From assembly GCF_033807715.1 (NCBI RefSeq), contig NC_084591.1, forward strand, positions 29,848,590 to 29,912,589: a DNA stretch of 64,000 nucleotides, in the 5' to 3' direction. Position 1 is the first letter of the stretch. The number at the start of each line of letters is the position of its first letter. The notes under the pieces were generated by a model. The model saw nothing but the letters and a program-made list of their open reading frames with translations, ran no database searches and had not been told where the DNA came from. The stretch comes from Cololabis saira. Taxonomy: Eukaryota; Chordata; Actinopteri; Beloniformes; Belonidae. Both the position numbers and the translations under genes were made by a program. Below are positions 38,065-50,261 of the stretch, one piece after another.

Positions 38065-38740
38065 AGGGAGAATAGGTGTGTCTTCAGCCTGGAGTCTTTC
38101 AGCTCATCTTACGCTTTCTGGGAGTTTGTTACAGACACGTGGAGCATAGAAGCTGACTGCAGCTTCTCCATGTCTGTTTCTGACTCTGGGAACTGATACA
38201 AAACCAGATCCCGATGACCTGAGGGGTCTGGAAGGTTCATATTGGGTCAGGAGGTCACTGATGGATTTTGGTCCTGGACCATTCAGAGCTTCATAGACCA
38301 GCATCAGAACTTTAAAATCTATCCTCTGAGGGACAGGTAGCCAGTGGTAGCTCAGAGCTGGACTGATGTGGTCCACTTTTTGTCTTAGTGAGGACTCGAG
38401 CAGCAGAGTTCCGAATGGCCTTTTTTAGGTAATTCCATAATGAATTTCAAGAATCAAGCCTACTAAAGATGAATGCATGGACTAGTAGTGAGACATCAGA
38501 TCTTTAAAATTGATTCTTAAGGTGATAGTAGGCTGACTTTCTTATTGCATTAACTTGTTTGCCAACTTTAGGTCTGAGTCCATCACTGCACCCAGATTTC
38601 TGGCCTGGTTGGTAGTTTTTATGTGTATAGGTTTGAAGCTCTGCGATGACCTGTAATCGTTTCTCTTTGGCTCCAAAGACAATTACCTCAGTTTTGTTTT
38701 TATTTAACTGGAGAAAGTTGTGGCACATCAGTCCTTAATC
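38065..38740 (-). pseudogene. Antisense L2-type LINE reverse transcriptase C-terminus
   Basis: On the minus strand, 38504-38728 encodes NFLQLNKNKTEVIVFGAK and SAYYHLKN, the segment just after the reverse transcriptase active site in L2. 38104-38376 encodes DHISPALSYHWLPVPQRIDF, EALNGPGPKSISDLL and GSGFVSVPRVRNR. Frameshifts separate the two. The 3' end of the same element is at 36566-36757, displaced by two TTAA elements. The catalytic part is missing. Confidence 0.87.
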
Positions 38741-39493
38741 TCCTCATTTACCGAGAGCCTGTACAGTGCCTCGGTCTCCTGGTGACAAAGCAGAAAACAT
38801 TGTCTAACATCATCCTGCCAAAAACAGCAGCAGTTAAATCCTAATGAACTTAGAACATCTAGCTCCGTAAAGTATTGTATAGTATATCTTTGAATTATGC
38901 TTCTTCCATTTGTAGAAACAGTGTTGATCCTGTGCTGTTTCCAAAGAACCACTCGACTGACCTGAATTCTCCTTCTACTGCAGCAGGGGTGTTTGTGGGT
39001 CACATTTGCATTACAACCATTTCTTTGAACCTCTGATGTAATTGATTTAGAAAATGGGTGGTGATGAATAAACCACTTAAGGAAAAATGTATAGATCCCA
39101 CTAATAAATAATTAGCTTGAGGAGAAAATAAACATATATCCTGTCTACAAAGGGGTTTTAACAGTTGGCCTGACAGTAGCGTGTTGAAGATTTGTGTTTA
39201 AAGCTTTGCATGCAAAAAAAAAAAAAGAAGAAAGTTAGAGAAATTTCTCAAAACAAGGCTGGGAGTACCAGATGTCCAAGCTTGAGTAACAATTGTATTT
39301 CTGTGTCTGTGTGTATTGTTTTCGCTTGACTGAACCTGGAGAGAAAAAAGGGCACTGTAAGAAAAACAGCTAAAGTTGGCAAATAAGTGAGTTTGACATC
39401 TTAAGGCACTTTCTTTCATCTTTCTCCATACTATATTTCAGTCCAGTTTTCCTTTTTGCAAGATAAATACTGCTCGAAAAATTAAGCGGCTAT
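38741..39493. other. Unassigned sequence
   Basis: No gene or transposon end recognised; the first part may be more decayed LINE. Confidence 0.45.
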
Positions 39494-39497
39494 TTAA

Positions 39498-39826
39498 AGG
39501 AGCATGTGGCAGGATTGAGGCAGGATTTATGAAAAAAATTTGTATACGTTTTAAGTTTTCTAGTAATAATGTCAGATGAAGCGTTCCAAACCAAAACGAA
39601 TGAGCCCTCTAGCGTATCTCTCCGTTGCCTTGAACAGGCTGTGTGCTGCAATTCGGGGCCCGAATTTCCCGCGCTGTCCTGTGGATGTGACGTCAAATGA
39701 TGCTGCATGTGCGTTCTCCCCGTTCTCCCGTGCCGGCTTTGCTGTTGGCTGCAGTACCCCCGACGGCCGTTGTGGCGAAGGGTGGCGCTAATGAGTCTCA
39801 TTTCTTAAAAGGAGCCTCATGCTCCT
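39498..39826 (+). mobile_element. TTAA-flanked MITE, full copy
   Basis: TTAA at 39494-39497 and 39827-39830 abuts AGGAGCATGTGGC and CCTCATGCTCCT. The interior includes TGTCAGATGAAGCGTTCC, CCGAATTTCCCGCGCTG, GTGACGTCAAATGATGCTGC and CCGACGGCCGTTGTGG. Two other copies are at 36762-36978 and 54917-55248. It has no coding capacity. Confidence 0.9.
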
Positions 39827-39830
39827 TTAA

Positions 39831-41033
39831 ATCCCACTTCAGAAAATGACTGATTTGAACATCTTTATGTTTTTTTTTTTGTTTGTTTTTTTATACATGA
39901 AACATCCTGACTGGACATTTACAGTTTGGAAATTGACTAATGTGGTTGTTTAGGCACACGTTCTGAGTCTGCAAACTATTCTGAATATGTACCTGATCAT
40001 CAGCACAGAGAAAAGCCTATAGCAATTCAATCGTAAAGTTGTGTGTAACAAGGTGGAGCGTGAGACTGTGCTGTTCACAACTGTTTCCCTCTCTTCTGCA
40101 TCAATGATCATTGACTTTAACTGTTTACCAAGAGTGATTGACTTGCGTGCTTTGTTTGGCTTAGCTATCTAAAGGTAATCGTTCCCTTCACGTCTACAGA
40201 TGCTGCTCGAAAATACACCTGGTTAATGCGCCAGGGGGATTTAGTCGGATTCAAGGCACCTATTTGGTTTAATTGTGATGGACAGTCAGACACCTCATGT
40301 CAGACAGCACAATCAGACCTAATTCAATATGTTTTAGAGTTTGGACTCTTGAGAGAGACAAAAACACTGCAGTGCTCAAGGCCCTGGTGGAGATTGACAC
40401 ACAAGAATGCCCCAAGTGTGCAGAAGACCAAGACTGCATATTCAATTTAGTGAATTAATTTGTGCAATCGAAATGTTCTGTATCTGATTATGTTGCACAG
40501 TTGTGATATGTGATTTTGTGAAATGCCCTGAGTTGATACTTCAACACAAATCCATTTAAAATGCAATTAATTTTAAATTCTGCAGGCGAAAAAAGCAATG
40601 TGTCTGTCAACAGTAGTTACCTCAGGACTCAAACTCGACTATGATGGTGACACCTGCAAAATGAAATAGGTAATTAACCCATCAGCCTAGTTATCATTTA
40701 GAGCCTCTCACCAACATATGCTATTTAGGAAGACGATGAATATAGAATCCCTTTGATGGAGTCCTGAGCTGTTCATGTTGTACTTGATGGAATAGAACCG
40801 AAGAATAAAATATAATTAAATAAATAAAACACAATGACAGCAATCAACTCAGCATAAATGAGCAGCAAATATGAAATACTGTAAAGCCTCGACCCTGAAT
40901 AGGACTGAAAGCAATATTAGATAAAAAATACAAATAAAAGTGGTTTAGACAAAAATGAATAAAAGATTAGAATAGATAAGGAACTACATAATACATTTAA
41001 GGGAAAGTAAGAGGTGACAACAAAGGCACAGGA
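39831..41033. other. Single-copy sequence
   Basis: No gene or transposon end recognised. Confidence 0.5.
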
Positions 41034-41700
41034 ATGGATGGATGGATATATGAATGGGTATGCCTGGGTCTGGGGCCCCCCGTTGTCGGGCCCACGCGGG
41101 TGTCGCCTTGTTGGGGGGTTCCCTCTCTCCGGGCTCGTCTCCGGTCCCCCCCTGCTGCCCTTGCAGCTGGGCGCTCCTTTGGCTCTGCGGGGCCTTTCAT
41201 AGGGGTGGGTGCCGGCCCGCCTGCGTCGACGGTCGGGGTGGCCCATTCTCTCCGGACAAGCTGGCCTCTCGTCGGGTGGGGGTCGTTGGTCTGGAGGGTG
41301 TGGACATCCTGGCCGCATGATCGGCCCATGCTGGGTGGTTGGTGCTTGGCTGGGTCCAGGTCCATCATCGTGGGTTTCCTGGCTGCCTCCGCCCGTGGTC
41401 ATGGGGGCCCTGCCCGGGTCTTCCCTCTGTCGCCGCTGGGAGGGGGTGGGCCTTGCTGGCGGGGAGTTTCCTCCCGCCCTCTTTTGGCCCTCCATGGGGC
41501 AGCTGGTGGCCTGGGTTCGGGTTCTTCCTTGTCGGCTTCTGGTCTCTCGGGTAGCGGGGTTGCGCCCTCCCTCTTCCAATATAGTTACAGTTCAGGTAGA
41601 GTATCGTTTTGACTGTTACACACACACAGCTACATAGACATACATACCTGCTCACTCACCTACATACTCACTCCGCAGTTTTGGGGGACAGATAATCGCG
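41034..41700. repeat. GC-rich interspersed repeat, unclassified
   Basis: A short ATGG repeat opens a strongly GC-rich block (GGTCTGGGGCCCCCCGTTG, CTCTGCGGGGCCTTTC, GGCCTGGGTTCGGG) ending in CA- and ACATAC-rich sequence. I recall similar blocks as a dispersed fish repeat, possibly LINE 3' untranslated sequence. Long frames are open on both strands at once (up to 220 residues), a sign of stop-poor composition, not of coding. Confidence 0.55.
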
Positions 41701-41869
41701 GCTTGAACCAAGCTTTGATTCAGTCCCAGGGACCCGAAATGGTTGCTGCTTATGTCTCTGCCTGTTCTCGTGTCTGTTTGTTTTTTCTCTTACAGATCTC
41801 CAAGGCTCATGTGCTCATTGTGCGTTTCCCTGTGTTTTTCGCGTTTTAGACTTGCAGCGTATGTCACCC

Positions 41870-42320
41870 CTCACCATTTGTTTGAGATGATCAAAAGCTA
41901 ATTTAGTTAAAGTAATGATGTTGTTTCTGAGGCTCACATCCAAGTCAATAAAAACTAACCTGGGTTTTTTAATTAAAAATTAAAGCAAGTTTCTTATTTT
42001 GTTTTTCTTCCCAAAAACAATTATTTCTGTCTGGTACTCATTAACTAGAAAGATGTTTGGTTACATCCAGCAATTCACTGCAGGCCTGTGAGTGAGCGTC
42101 ATCAAACAGAGTCAGATAAATCTGTGTATCATCTGCATAACTGGTAAAATAATATTGCCTTACTTGTCATGGAAATTAAATTACAGTGATCCAAGAACTG
42201 ACCCTTGAACTTAGATTTATGGTCACTTGTGGAAACAACATACCCCCTGCCTTTGAGATAGGATTTGACACAAGTGAGAACTGTACCGGGTTAACCAATC
42301 CAGTTTTGAAGTTGGTTGAG
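41870..42320 (-). pseudogene. Antisense L2-like reverse transcriptase remnant
   Basis: On the minus strand, CAGTTATGCAGATGATACAC encodes the YADDTQ catalytic box, followed by IYLTLFDDAHSQACSELLDV and, after a frameshift, TEIIVFGKKNK. This order is that of an L2-type LINE. Many stops and frameshifts show an old, dead copy. Confidence 0.72.
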
Positions 42321-43847
42321 AAGGATTTCCACATTCCACATTTCATGATTGTTGTTCTCGTTCTTGTTTAAAGATATACACAACTGCACTCCTTTGTGCA
42401 TCTCTTCAGTCCTCAACATTAAGAAAGCCTCACACCCGCTCAGGTTTTATTTAGTTCTTTCTCACTGTTCCATTCTCCCATCTGTCCACCTTTGGTTGAA
42501 GAACCGTCTGTTGTTTTTGGCGTCCTCAGCTTTGTAATCCACCATCTGACATCTGTAATATCAAGTCTCTTACCATTTTCAAATCTTGACTCAAAACTCA
42601 TCCCTTTAGATTGGCTTTATCTGTTGAATTATTTTGATCCATTTACACCATGAACAGCTCAAAAAACCATCAAAGGGATTCTTTATTTATGCACTTTAAG
42701 TTACCACTTATCATAGTTTCTTTTATCTTTTATTTATTTCTTATTTATTTAATGTGTGTGTTAGTTTTTGTGTCATTGGGTGTTCTGAAGGATGCTTAAA
42801 TAAGTGTTATTTGATTATCCACAGTATCAAAAGCTGAGCTAAGATCAAGCGGCACCAGTGATGATGTTTTACCTGAGTCAGTGTGCAGATAAATATCTTT
42901 TAAGACCATAATGATGTACTATGATGTTCTCTGTAACCAGAATAATATCTGTCCATTTGCATTTAAAAAGTTGTTTACTGAAAAAAAATATTGACAAAGC
43001 TGTTTTCCTGTTCAGCTAAAGTGAGATTAAAGATGCCCTGTAATTATTTACTATGGAAGGATGCAGGGTAATAATCTTCAATAAAGGTTTGATAATTGCA
43101 GTTTTTAGTTATTGGAGAAAAGTGCTTGGTAGACATGGACAATTTTTTGGATATCTGTTTCTAGACAAGTAAAAACTATTTTTGAAAAAAAAAGGTGGTT
43201 GGCAGGATGTCCAAACAGCATGTTGATGGATTTAACTTCTTTGCTACCTCCCCTAGGGTGTTAGGACGAGCATACCTCAGCCTAAATTGTCTCTGTTAAC
43301 AGACCCAAGGAGTTGGGTTTGCTGCAAGGCAGAGTGGTCCAGAATGTCACTTCTGGCTATGGCTATAGCATTGTACAATGACTATCAGATAACAATAGTT
43401 CCGACTGACTGTCTTGCATACCACTGCAAAATATAATTTGCATTTGGGGATTGATGAAATAATTTTGAATTAAAGTCATTTGAACTGGCTTTGGCATCAC
43501 CTAAAGTGAATCTTTATTGCAGTAAATAGACTCCTTCTGTTACGATGTGCAAGTTCAGTAATTATCTCTTTAAGATATAGAGGTAAAGGTAGACTGCAGA
43601 TCCACAAGAGTCATCGTTTTTTGTTGCAAGCAGGCTCACAGCTTGTCCAGAGGACTCTTTGTCTCTATCTTTTACATATCTCCAGTCATCACTTCGATGA
43701 CTGTCTATTTTCTCCACGACATCATCGATGTAGCTCTCTTTTCATCTCAGGCTCACTAAGCAAACCTCTGCTAGTTGAAACCACTTGTTTATTTTGAGCA
43801 TTCATTTCACATTCACTATGTAAAATTATGAAACAGGGGGAAAAATT
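42321..43847. other. Unassigned, perhaps decayed LINE
   Basis: A block at about 42810-42990 (AAAGCTGAGCTAAGATCAAG, CGGCACCAGTGATGATG) resembles a dispersed fish repeat I cannot name. The rest is AT-rich with no gene recognised. Confidence 0.4.
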
Positions 43848-44035
43848 ATGAACTTTGTGACTGCGGTTGTTGCATGGAATCATATGTTTTCAAAGCATTC
43901 AGGTCAACCCTGTATGCATCCATACATTTTTTTTTCTCAATTCCAAATTCAGAGGAGAGATTTTTGTCAGAGCCTGTGTTTGCCTAAGGACAGTGACTGT
44001 ATCTTCCTCACACATTGCGGCACAGGCAGCCCTAC

Positions 44036-44096
44036 ACTGCACACACAAACACACACATACACGCACACGTACACACACACGCACACACACACAAAC
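44036..44096. repeat. Imperfect (CA)n microsatellite
   Basis: About 60 bases of CA repeats with interruptions such as ACGCACACGTAC. Confidence 0.95.
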
Positions 44097-44435
44097 CTAA
44101 ACTAAAACTCAGAATTCAAATAGTACTAGTTTGGTTACACTTCACTGAGACCAGTGACAGGAATGTGTCACTATTTTCTTTTACATGTCATTTTTATTTA
44201 GTGTGATCTTTGGATAGCCAACTCACATGTCAGCAGAAAAAACACAGTTCATGTCTTGTTGCCTCAGGAATGTTAGGCGTGTTAGGAGTCTGAGCCCACA
44301 CAGAGTTAAGTGGATTATATGAACTAGTGCTGTCTGGTGGCTCAAGCAGAGTATGGAGCATCACATTTTCAACCCAAATAAGAGAGGTTATGGTCATGGG
44401 TTTTCAAAGACATGGAGTAAAATAGTAAGACATTC

Positions 44436-44480
44436 AATTCAATTTCATTTTATTTATATAGCCCCTTTTCAAAAACATAT
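44436..44480 (-). mobile_element. Antisense LINE tail fragment
   Basis: AATTTCATTTTATTTATATA followed by GCCCCTTTTC is the inverse of a LINE 3' end; too short to classify. The flanking DNA (44100-44834) shows nothing else I can name. Confidence 0.5.
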
Positions 44481-44838
44481 TAAGCAGAGGCAAGTGAGGG
44501 GTAAAATATCTTTAAATAGGTTAGTTGGGATTGGGTTTAACATACATGTTAACATTTCTCACAAGACTTGATTACTAACAATAGCTCAGGCATGAATTAA
44601 TATAACTATGTATTTAAATGAGTAACTGTAAGAGAGGAAAAATGTATCTTTTCTGTGACTGAGACAATTTTGTAAGTATCAAAGTCCATAAAATCAATGC
44701 TGAAAGAGGGAAAGGGAAAGGGAATACCTTTTCAACAGTTATATGACTCTGACTTTGTCAGTGGTGAAAAGGAACCAAGGGTTGTCCTACAGCTCATCTA
44801 TGAGTTATGAGTAGTATGTAGTTCTGGCAATGTGTTAA

Positions 44839-45311
44839 GCCTGAGATATACTTGCTGTTGGTGCTTAAGTTTGCGTCCGTTCGCGTGCACCACCAACTGC
44901 AACGTTGCTCGTGTAGTACGCGAGGAGAGCGCGTTGTATCGGGCAGTAAGCAGAGCAACAGTTGGAAAAGTGATTAAATATTTAGTAGTAGAGGTAGTAG
45001 CAGCGGTAGTAGCAGTAGCAGATTAGAACAACAAACAAGTTTACATGACACCATTGGAAGATGTAGGAGATTATAACATTGCTTTGTTTGCGATCTCGGC
45101 AAAGGAAACGGCGCCAGCGCCCTCTGCGTCGTCACTTGGGGCCAGCTGGTATCTGACCGGGACCAGCGCCACTTGCGGCCAGAGCGAGAACTGCAGGTCG
45201 CGTTCAGTGTCTTTTTGAGAATGTGCACGTCGACGCGTCAAATGAACGCAGGATACGCGTGGCGGCCATGATGCGTACGCGTACGCGGTCTGAACTGCAA
45301 GTATCTCAAGC
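44839..45311. mobile_element. TTAA-flanked non-autonomous element
   Basis: TTAA at 44835-44838 and 45312-45315 abuts GCCTGAGATATACTTGC and GCAAGTATCTCAAGC, imperfect inverted ends. The interior is CpG-rich at both sides (GTACGCGAGGAGAGCGCG; ATGCGTACGCGTACGCGG) with a GTAGTA/GCAGTA simple stretch in the middle. No transposase. Confidence 0.78.
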
Positions 45312-45439
45312 TTAAGGCTTTTTTGTTTTTCCTTAACTGTACTTCCAAGCTGAAACTCATTCTTGGATTTGAAGGAATGCCACTTCTTTACCCATTTTCT
45401 CAGTGATTATTTAAAGGTTCTAAGATGTAGATTATACCA

Positions 45440-46097
45440 TTGAGTGTATCTACTAAGGATCATAACTTTCTTCTTTTATGGAGCAAAACTATCAAGGGCT
45501 GAGCACAGAGAAGCTTAATGCTGTCAACAGAGCAGTCCAGTTGTGAATAAAGTTTGGTGAGCAGCCTTCGGCAATGAGAAACATTATGGAGGTAGCGGCT
45601 CCTTGTTTTGGTTTTACAGAATTTACTGATAGAGTCCTGCAGCAATGGGTTTTTGCACAAGATGTACTCTATATGGCTGTCGACTTTTACAACAAATGTT
45701 ATTAAGAAATGATCAGACATAGGGTTATGGAGGTAAACAACTAGTTTTTTATTGTAAGGGTGAGGGGTTGTGGCAGTGGGTGGGGTTTTTTACCATGTTC
45801 ACTTTTATTTTTTATTTTATTTAAACTTTATTTAACCAGGTAAGTCAATTGAGAACAGTTTTTAATTTACAATAACGACCTGGACAAAACACAAAACCTA
45901 CTGTAGTAAGGAACTAAAAACAAGATTAAAACTGTCACTTTCAATGTCAACATAACTTTTAAAGTCTCCCACAATGATAAACTTGTTAGACTTCAGCACC
46001 AGTTCACAAAAAAAAATAAAATCATCCAGAAACTTAGTATAGGCACCCAAATAAGCCCTGAAATGCTGATCTCTAGAAGATTTGATAGACGCAATAG
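45440..46097 (-). pseudogene. Antisense L2-type LINE endonuclease fragment
   Basis: On the minus strand, 46097-45898 encodes YLGAYTKFLDDF and VLKSNKFIIVGDFKSYVD, where GDF is the endonuclease motif that normally reads GDFN. After a gap with a foreign insert, 45720-45460 encodes MSDHFLITFVV, the SDH motif of the same APE-type endonuclease. It would nick target DNA in an intact LINE. The AGC-hairpin element at 46098 cuts off its N-terminal side. Confidence 0.82.
45802..45897 (-). repeat. Dispersed repeat tail inside the L2 endonuclease
   Basis: AAACTTTATTTAACCAGGTA followed by AGTCAATTGAGAACAG and ACAATAACGACCTGGAC is a very common fish repeat end, read here in inverse. It separates the two endonuclease blocks. 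Confidence 0.65.
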
Positions 46098-47932
46098 GCA
46101 ATTAAGGCTACAAGCAGCGATGAACGGGCCCTCGCACCCTTGTGCACGTTCAGGCGTGCTACAGTGGAAGCGCTTGTATGACTTGCATGTAGATGTCTTC
46201 AGGCCTGGACATTTAGCGGATGACACTAGCCACGACTCTCTATATCAAACCATTCAAAAGTTATGGCAGAAAGTAGGAAATATCAGATATTGACCAATGA
46301 GAAGAAGAGGCGGGGCTAATTTGCACCAATTAAGGTGAAGGAGTCAAAACTGAGTCTGATGACACCACCCACGACTCTGTATGTCATACCATTTAAAAGT
46401 TATGGCAGAAAATAGGATCTATCAAATATCGACCAATCAGATGAAGGGTCGGGGCTTATTCATGCCAATGAAGGTCAAGTACTCAAAACCGAGTCCGATG
46501 ACACCACTCACGACTCTTTATGTCAAACCATTCAAAAGTTATGGCAGAAAGTAGGAACTATCATATATGGACCAATCAGATGAAGGGGGGGCATGCTTTT
46601 TGGCGTCTAGCGTCGCCACGGTAATGCTTTTGACTGAGAAAAGTCATGCGCGTCGTTGCAGGATTGAGACGCACATTTTGATGTATAACACACCTGGGTG
46701 CACGTTATGGTTTGGGCAAAGAAGCGGCCAAAGAAATGGCATAAATTGCGCCAAAATTACACGATTAATTCAAAATGGCCCGACTTCCTGTTCGGTTTCG
46801 GCCATGGCGCCAAGAGACTTTTCTTTAAGTTGCGACATGATACAGGTGTGTACTGATTTTCGTGCATGTACGTCAAACCATATTGTGGGGCTTGAGGCAC
46901 AAAGTTTTCTAGGGGGCGCTGTTGAGCCGTTAGGCCACGCCCATTAATGCAAACCATTAAATATAACATTTTTCGCCAGGCCTGACTTGCATGCAAAATT
47001 TGGTGACTTTTGGGGAACTATCAAATATGGACAAATGAGACGCTTTTTGGCGTCTAGCGTTGCCACGGTAACGCTTTTGAACGAGAAAAGTAATGCACGT
47101 CGTTGAAGGATGGAGACGCACATTTTGATGTATAACACACCTGGGTGCACATTAGGGTTCGGGCCGTATTAACTGCCGAAGGAATGGCATAAATTGCGCC
47201 AAAATTACGTGATTAATTCAAAATGTTCAAATTGGCCGACTTCCTGTTCGGTTTCGGCCATGGCGCCAAGAGACTTTTCTTTAAATTGCGACATGATACA
47301 GGTGTGTAGCGATTTTCGTGCATGTACGTCAAACCGTGTTGTGGGGCTTGAGGCACAACGTTTTTTCTGTCTGGATCAATCAAATGAAGGGGGGGCACGC
47401 TTTTTGGCGTCTAGCGTCGCCATGGTAACGGTTTTGACTGAGGAAAGTAATGCGCGTTGTCGCAGGATGGAGACGCACATTTTTATGTACAACACACCTG
47501 GGTGCACGTTACGGTTCGGGCCGTATTAACTGCCGAAGGAATGGCATACATTGCGCCAAAATTACACGATTAATTCAAAATGGCCGACTTCCTGTTTGGT
47601 TTTGGCCATTTCGCCTTTTCTTTAAGTTGCGACATACAGGTGTGTACCGATTTTCGTGCATGTACGTCAAACCATATTGTGAGGCTTGAGGCACAAAGTT
47701 TTCTAGGGGGCGCTGTTGAGCCATTTTTTCACGCCCATTAATGCAAACCTTTAAATATCAAATTTTTCGCCAGGCCTGGCTTGCGTGCAAAATTTGGTGA
47801 CTTTTGGGGCACGTTTAGGGGGGCAAAAAGGCCCTCCTTTCGTCAGAAAATTAAAAAGGAAAAAAAGGAAGAAAAAAAATTCCTACAGATACAATATGGC
47901 CTTCGCACTGTAAGTGCTCGGGCCCTAATCAA
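46098..47932 (+). mobile_element. AGC-hairpin element, copy 4, both ends present
   Basis: Starts ATTAAGGCTACAAGCAGCG, then GATGAACGGGCCCTCGCACC. It ends GGCCTTCGCACTGTAAGTGC then TCGGGCCCTAAT, a hairpin with GGCC and GCAC stems. Between are about three 140-bp units starting GATGACAC (46219, 46358, 46497) and three larger units starting GAGACGCACATTTT (46666, 47113, 47470), each followed by GCCATGGCGCC-type and GGGGGCGCTGTTGAGCC segments in full or reduced form. An A-rich segment precedes the 3' hairpin. It encodes no protein. The hairpin termini recall Helitron-like elements, but the usual 5' TC is not obvious. Confidence 0.88.
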
Positions 47933-48057
47933 CCATAACTATAAACATCTGAGGAAGTGGGCCTCTTAATCATTGTTTCTCATTTGAAAATATATTGTTG
48001 TATGAAAATACATTCTCGAATATGTATGTCAGAACAATATTCTTTTGTTGAAAGTTA

Positions 48058-48184
48058 CTGGGCAGGAAATAAGGGCAGCAAGAAGGAGACCTAGTGAAGT
48101 GAGTCACAGGACGGGATTTGAACCTGCAGTGCCTGCATGAGGGTAATAACCTCTGACACAGTGTGCCTGCTCAACGAATTGAGA
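48058..48184 (-). mobile_element. Antisense tRNA-derived SINE
   Basis: Read in inverse, it has GTTGAGCAGGCACACTGTG, a B box GGTTCAAATCC (48114-48124 inverted) and CCGTCCTGTGACTCACTTC, which matches the SINE at 20323-20530 in order. The A box is decayed. Confidence 0.75.
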
Positions 48185-50253
48185 TATACAATGACCCATC
48201 ACTCAAGATTTCAAACATGAACAAGACATTTGTAGTGAGTGCCAAAGCAACGTTGGGATAAGAAGCAAAATCTTGAACATCAATGCCATAATGTACCTAG
48301 ACATATGCAGATGTTAAACACATAGGATGATTTGAGCACCCTTTGTGTTCAAGTCTGAGGCAAGTGTTAGCTTTTCAGAATATGTTCTACCGACGTCTTT
48401 GTCCTCTCCTGTCCTGCAGGTAAATGCTGTCACATCCATGTGTATGTAATATCATTATGGCACAGGCATTATATATTCCAGTTCCCTGATTTATGCTTCT
48501 GCTCATCCATCATTAATGCTTTTTGTGCATTTTTATTTTGACAGGTGACATGTCAAGAGAGAGGTTCGTGTGAGATTATTATAGACATGGATGTCACACT
48601 TGTAATTATGATTTATAACTTGTGTTTTCCCATAAGCACTAATGTATTTCACTTGGCACTAAATACTATGAAAACGTCTGGTAAGCAAATCCAAAGACAG
48701 ATGACTCAAACCAGTTTGTCTATCCAAGTCATTTTCGTCCAACCATAATATTGCATTGTAATTATCGCTCCCAACTGTAGGTTATTTTGTCAAGCAATTT
48801 ACATATTTTATTTTACATGCACAGTGTAGGAAGCACTGTCTAATTTTGTTAACTAAGGTGTGAATATTTACAGTTTGTTTCCATGGGAACCTTTATCTAA
48901 TGGCCTTACAAATTTTCACAAAGAATTTAAAAGTTGTACAACCTTTCATCTCAAAGGGAAAATGCAATGAGATTTTCACTCATCGGTTACGATCCAAGCT
49001 ACAGAATTACACTGACTGTGCAAAAATATTTCAGTATAAAATGGAGTATACATTTTGGTTTTGTTAATTCTCTGTTTTTGTTGTGATTGTTTTCTTCTTT
49101 TTTTGTTTGGAGTATTAGTGCAGATGTACTTCTCAACATAGGATTACTGTCCTTTTCCTGTTTTTACCCCCTCAAACCCTAAGGTACTGTGAGCTGTCAT
49201 GTGTAGCAATACTCCCCCATGGGGTTGAGTTACAGTGTTTTAATGCATACTGTGACTCAGAGGCATTTCTATCTATCTGCGCACTATGCAACTGCACAGG
49301 TGCTCACAAGCCACTAGGGGGGCTCAAATCTGAATGTTCAGCTTCAGCCACATTTTTCATTGTTTCAAATGATTTCCTGGTTAATTCCAAGTTGTACATT
49401 ATTTGAGAGAATAGCCATGTAAATGAAAATCCCCTACCCTTCCCCACTACCGTCCACTCAGCTGCCAAGAAACTGAGAGCTGCTGCAACACGAGGATCCA
49501 CAGAGACCTATAAACTAATTTTCAAGTGGAAAGTAAGTCATTGCAGTTGGTATAAACTCAAATGAACAGGGGAGTCTCTTAATGAAGCAAAAACTCCATG
49601 GTTTGATTAAAAAATCTTGACAAATCTCTGACCAGTGTGTTATAATTTTATAGAAATTAAAAAGGTATAATACGTTGAAAACATGCCAGCTGGTCTTTTT
49701 GGTTTCCATTCATATTATACAGCACGTCTCTTCAGTTTATCATCAGGTTTCCTCTGTGTCTTTGATATGTTATCCTGACTGTAGCCTGTTTAGCTTTTGA
49801 ACTGTAATAGATGTGGCATGTTCATGGATCATCTAATCTGCTTGGAATGTCTCCATCATAGTTTGGCAAACAGCATCTTGCACAAATATAGTCAGAGCAC
49901 TGCTGTGACTATCAGGAACCTTCCTATCATCATATGCACTTCTCCACTCTAATATCCAATATAAATATTTAAAAATATTTGATATCTGCTGTACCGTCTC
50001 CTTTTCCCCACTCTGACTGCGATTCTCAGCTGCATGTTTTCCTAACAGAGACTCAGAGGTATCCAGCTTGCTGCATCCAATTTCCACTCTACACATAATG
50101 ATTCATTCTTTTCTGTTTCTCCTCTTCTTGTCCCTTCCTATTTTATTGAGTGTTTTATGGAAATGTCTTTCTTTGGTTTCTCCATCCCAAGATTGCACCC
50201 ACTTTTTGCCCACTTCTCTCAAGATCACACTTTCCCCCCGTGATTTTGAAATT
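48185..50253. other. Single-copy sequence
   Basis: No gene or transposon end recognised. The short frames are unconvincing. Confidence 0.5.
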
Positions 50254-50261
50254 GTGATATG

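Noticed and set aside
40917..41655. Overlapping long frames on both strands (up to 220 residues)
   Set aside because: The block is GC-rich and poor in stop codons in every frame; no domain or motif is present and it resembles a dispersed repeat.
44041..44096. CRISPR-like short repeats
   Set aside because: Simple CA dinucleotide repeat; no spacers.
48545..48748. 67-residue frame preceded by an acceptor-like CAG
   Set aside because: No donor, no motif and no partner exon visible.
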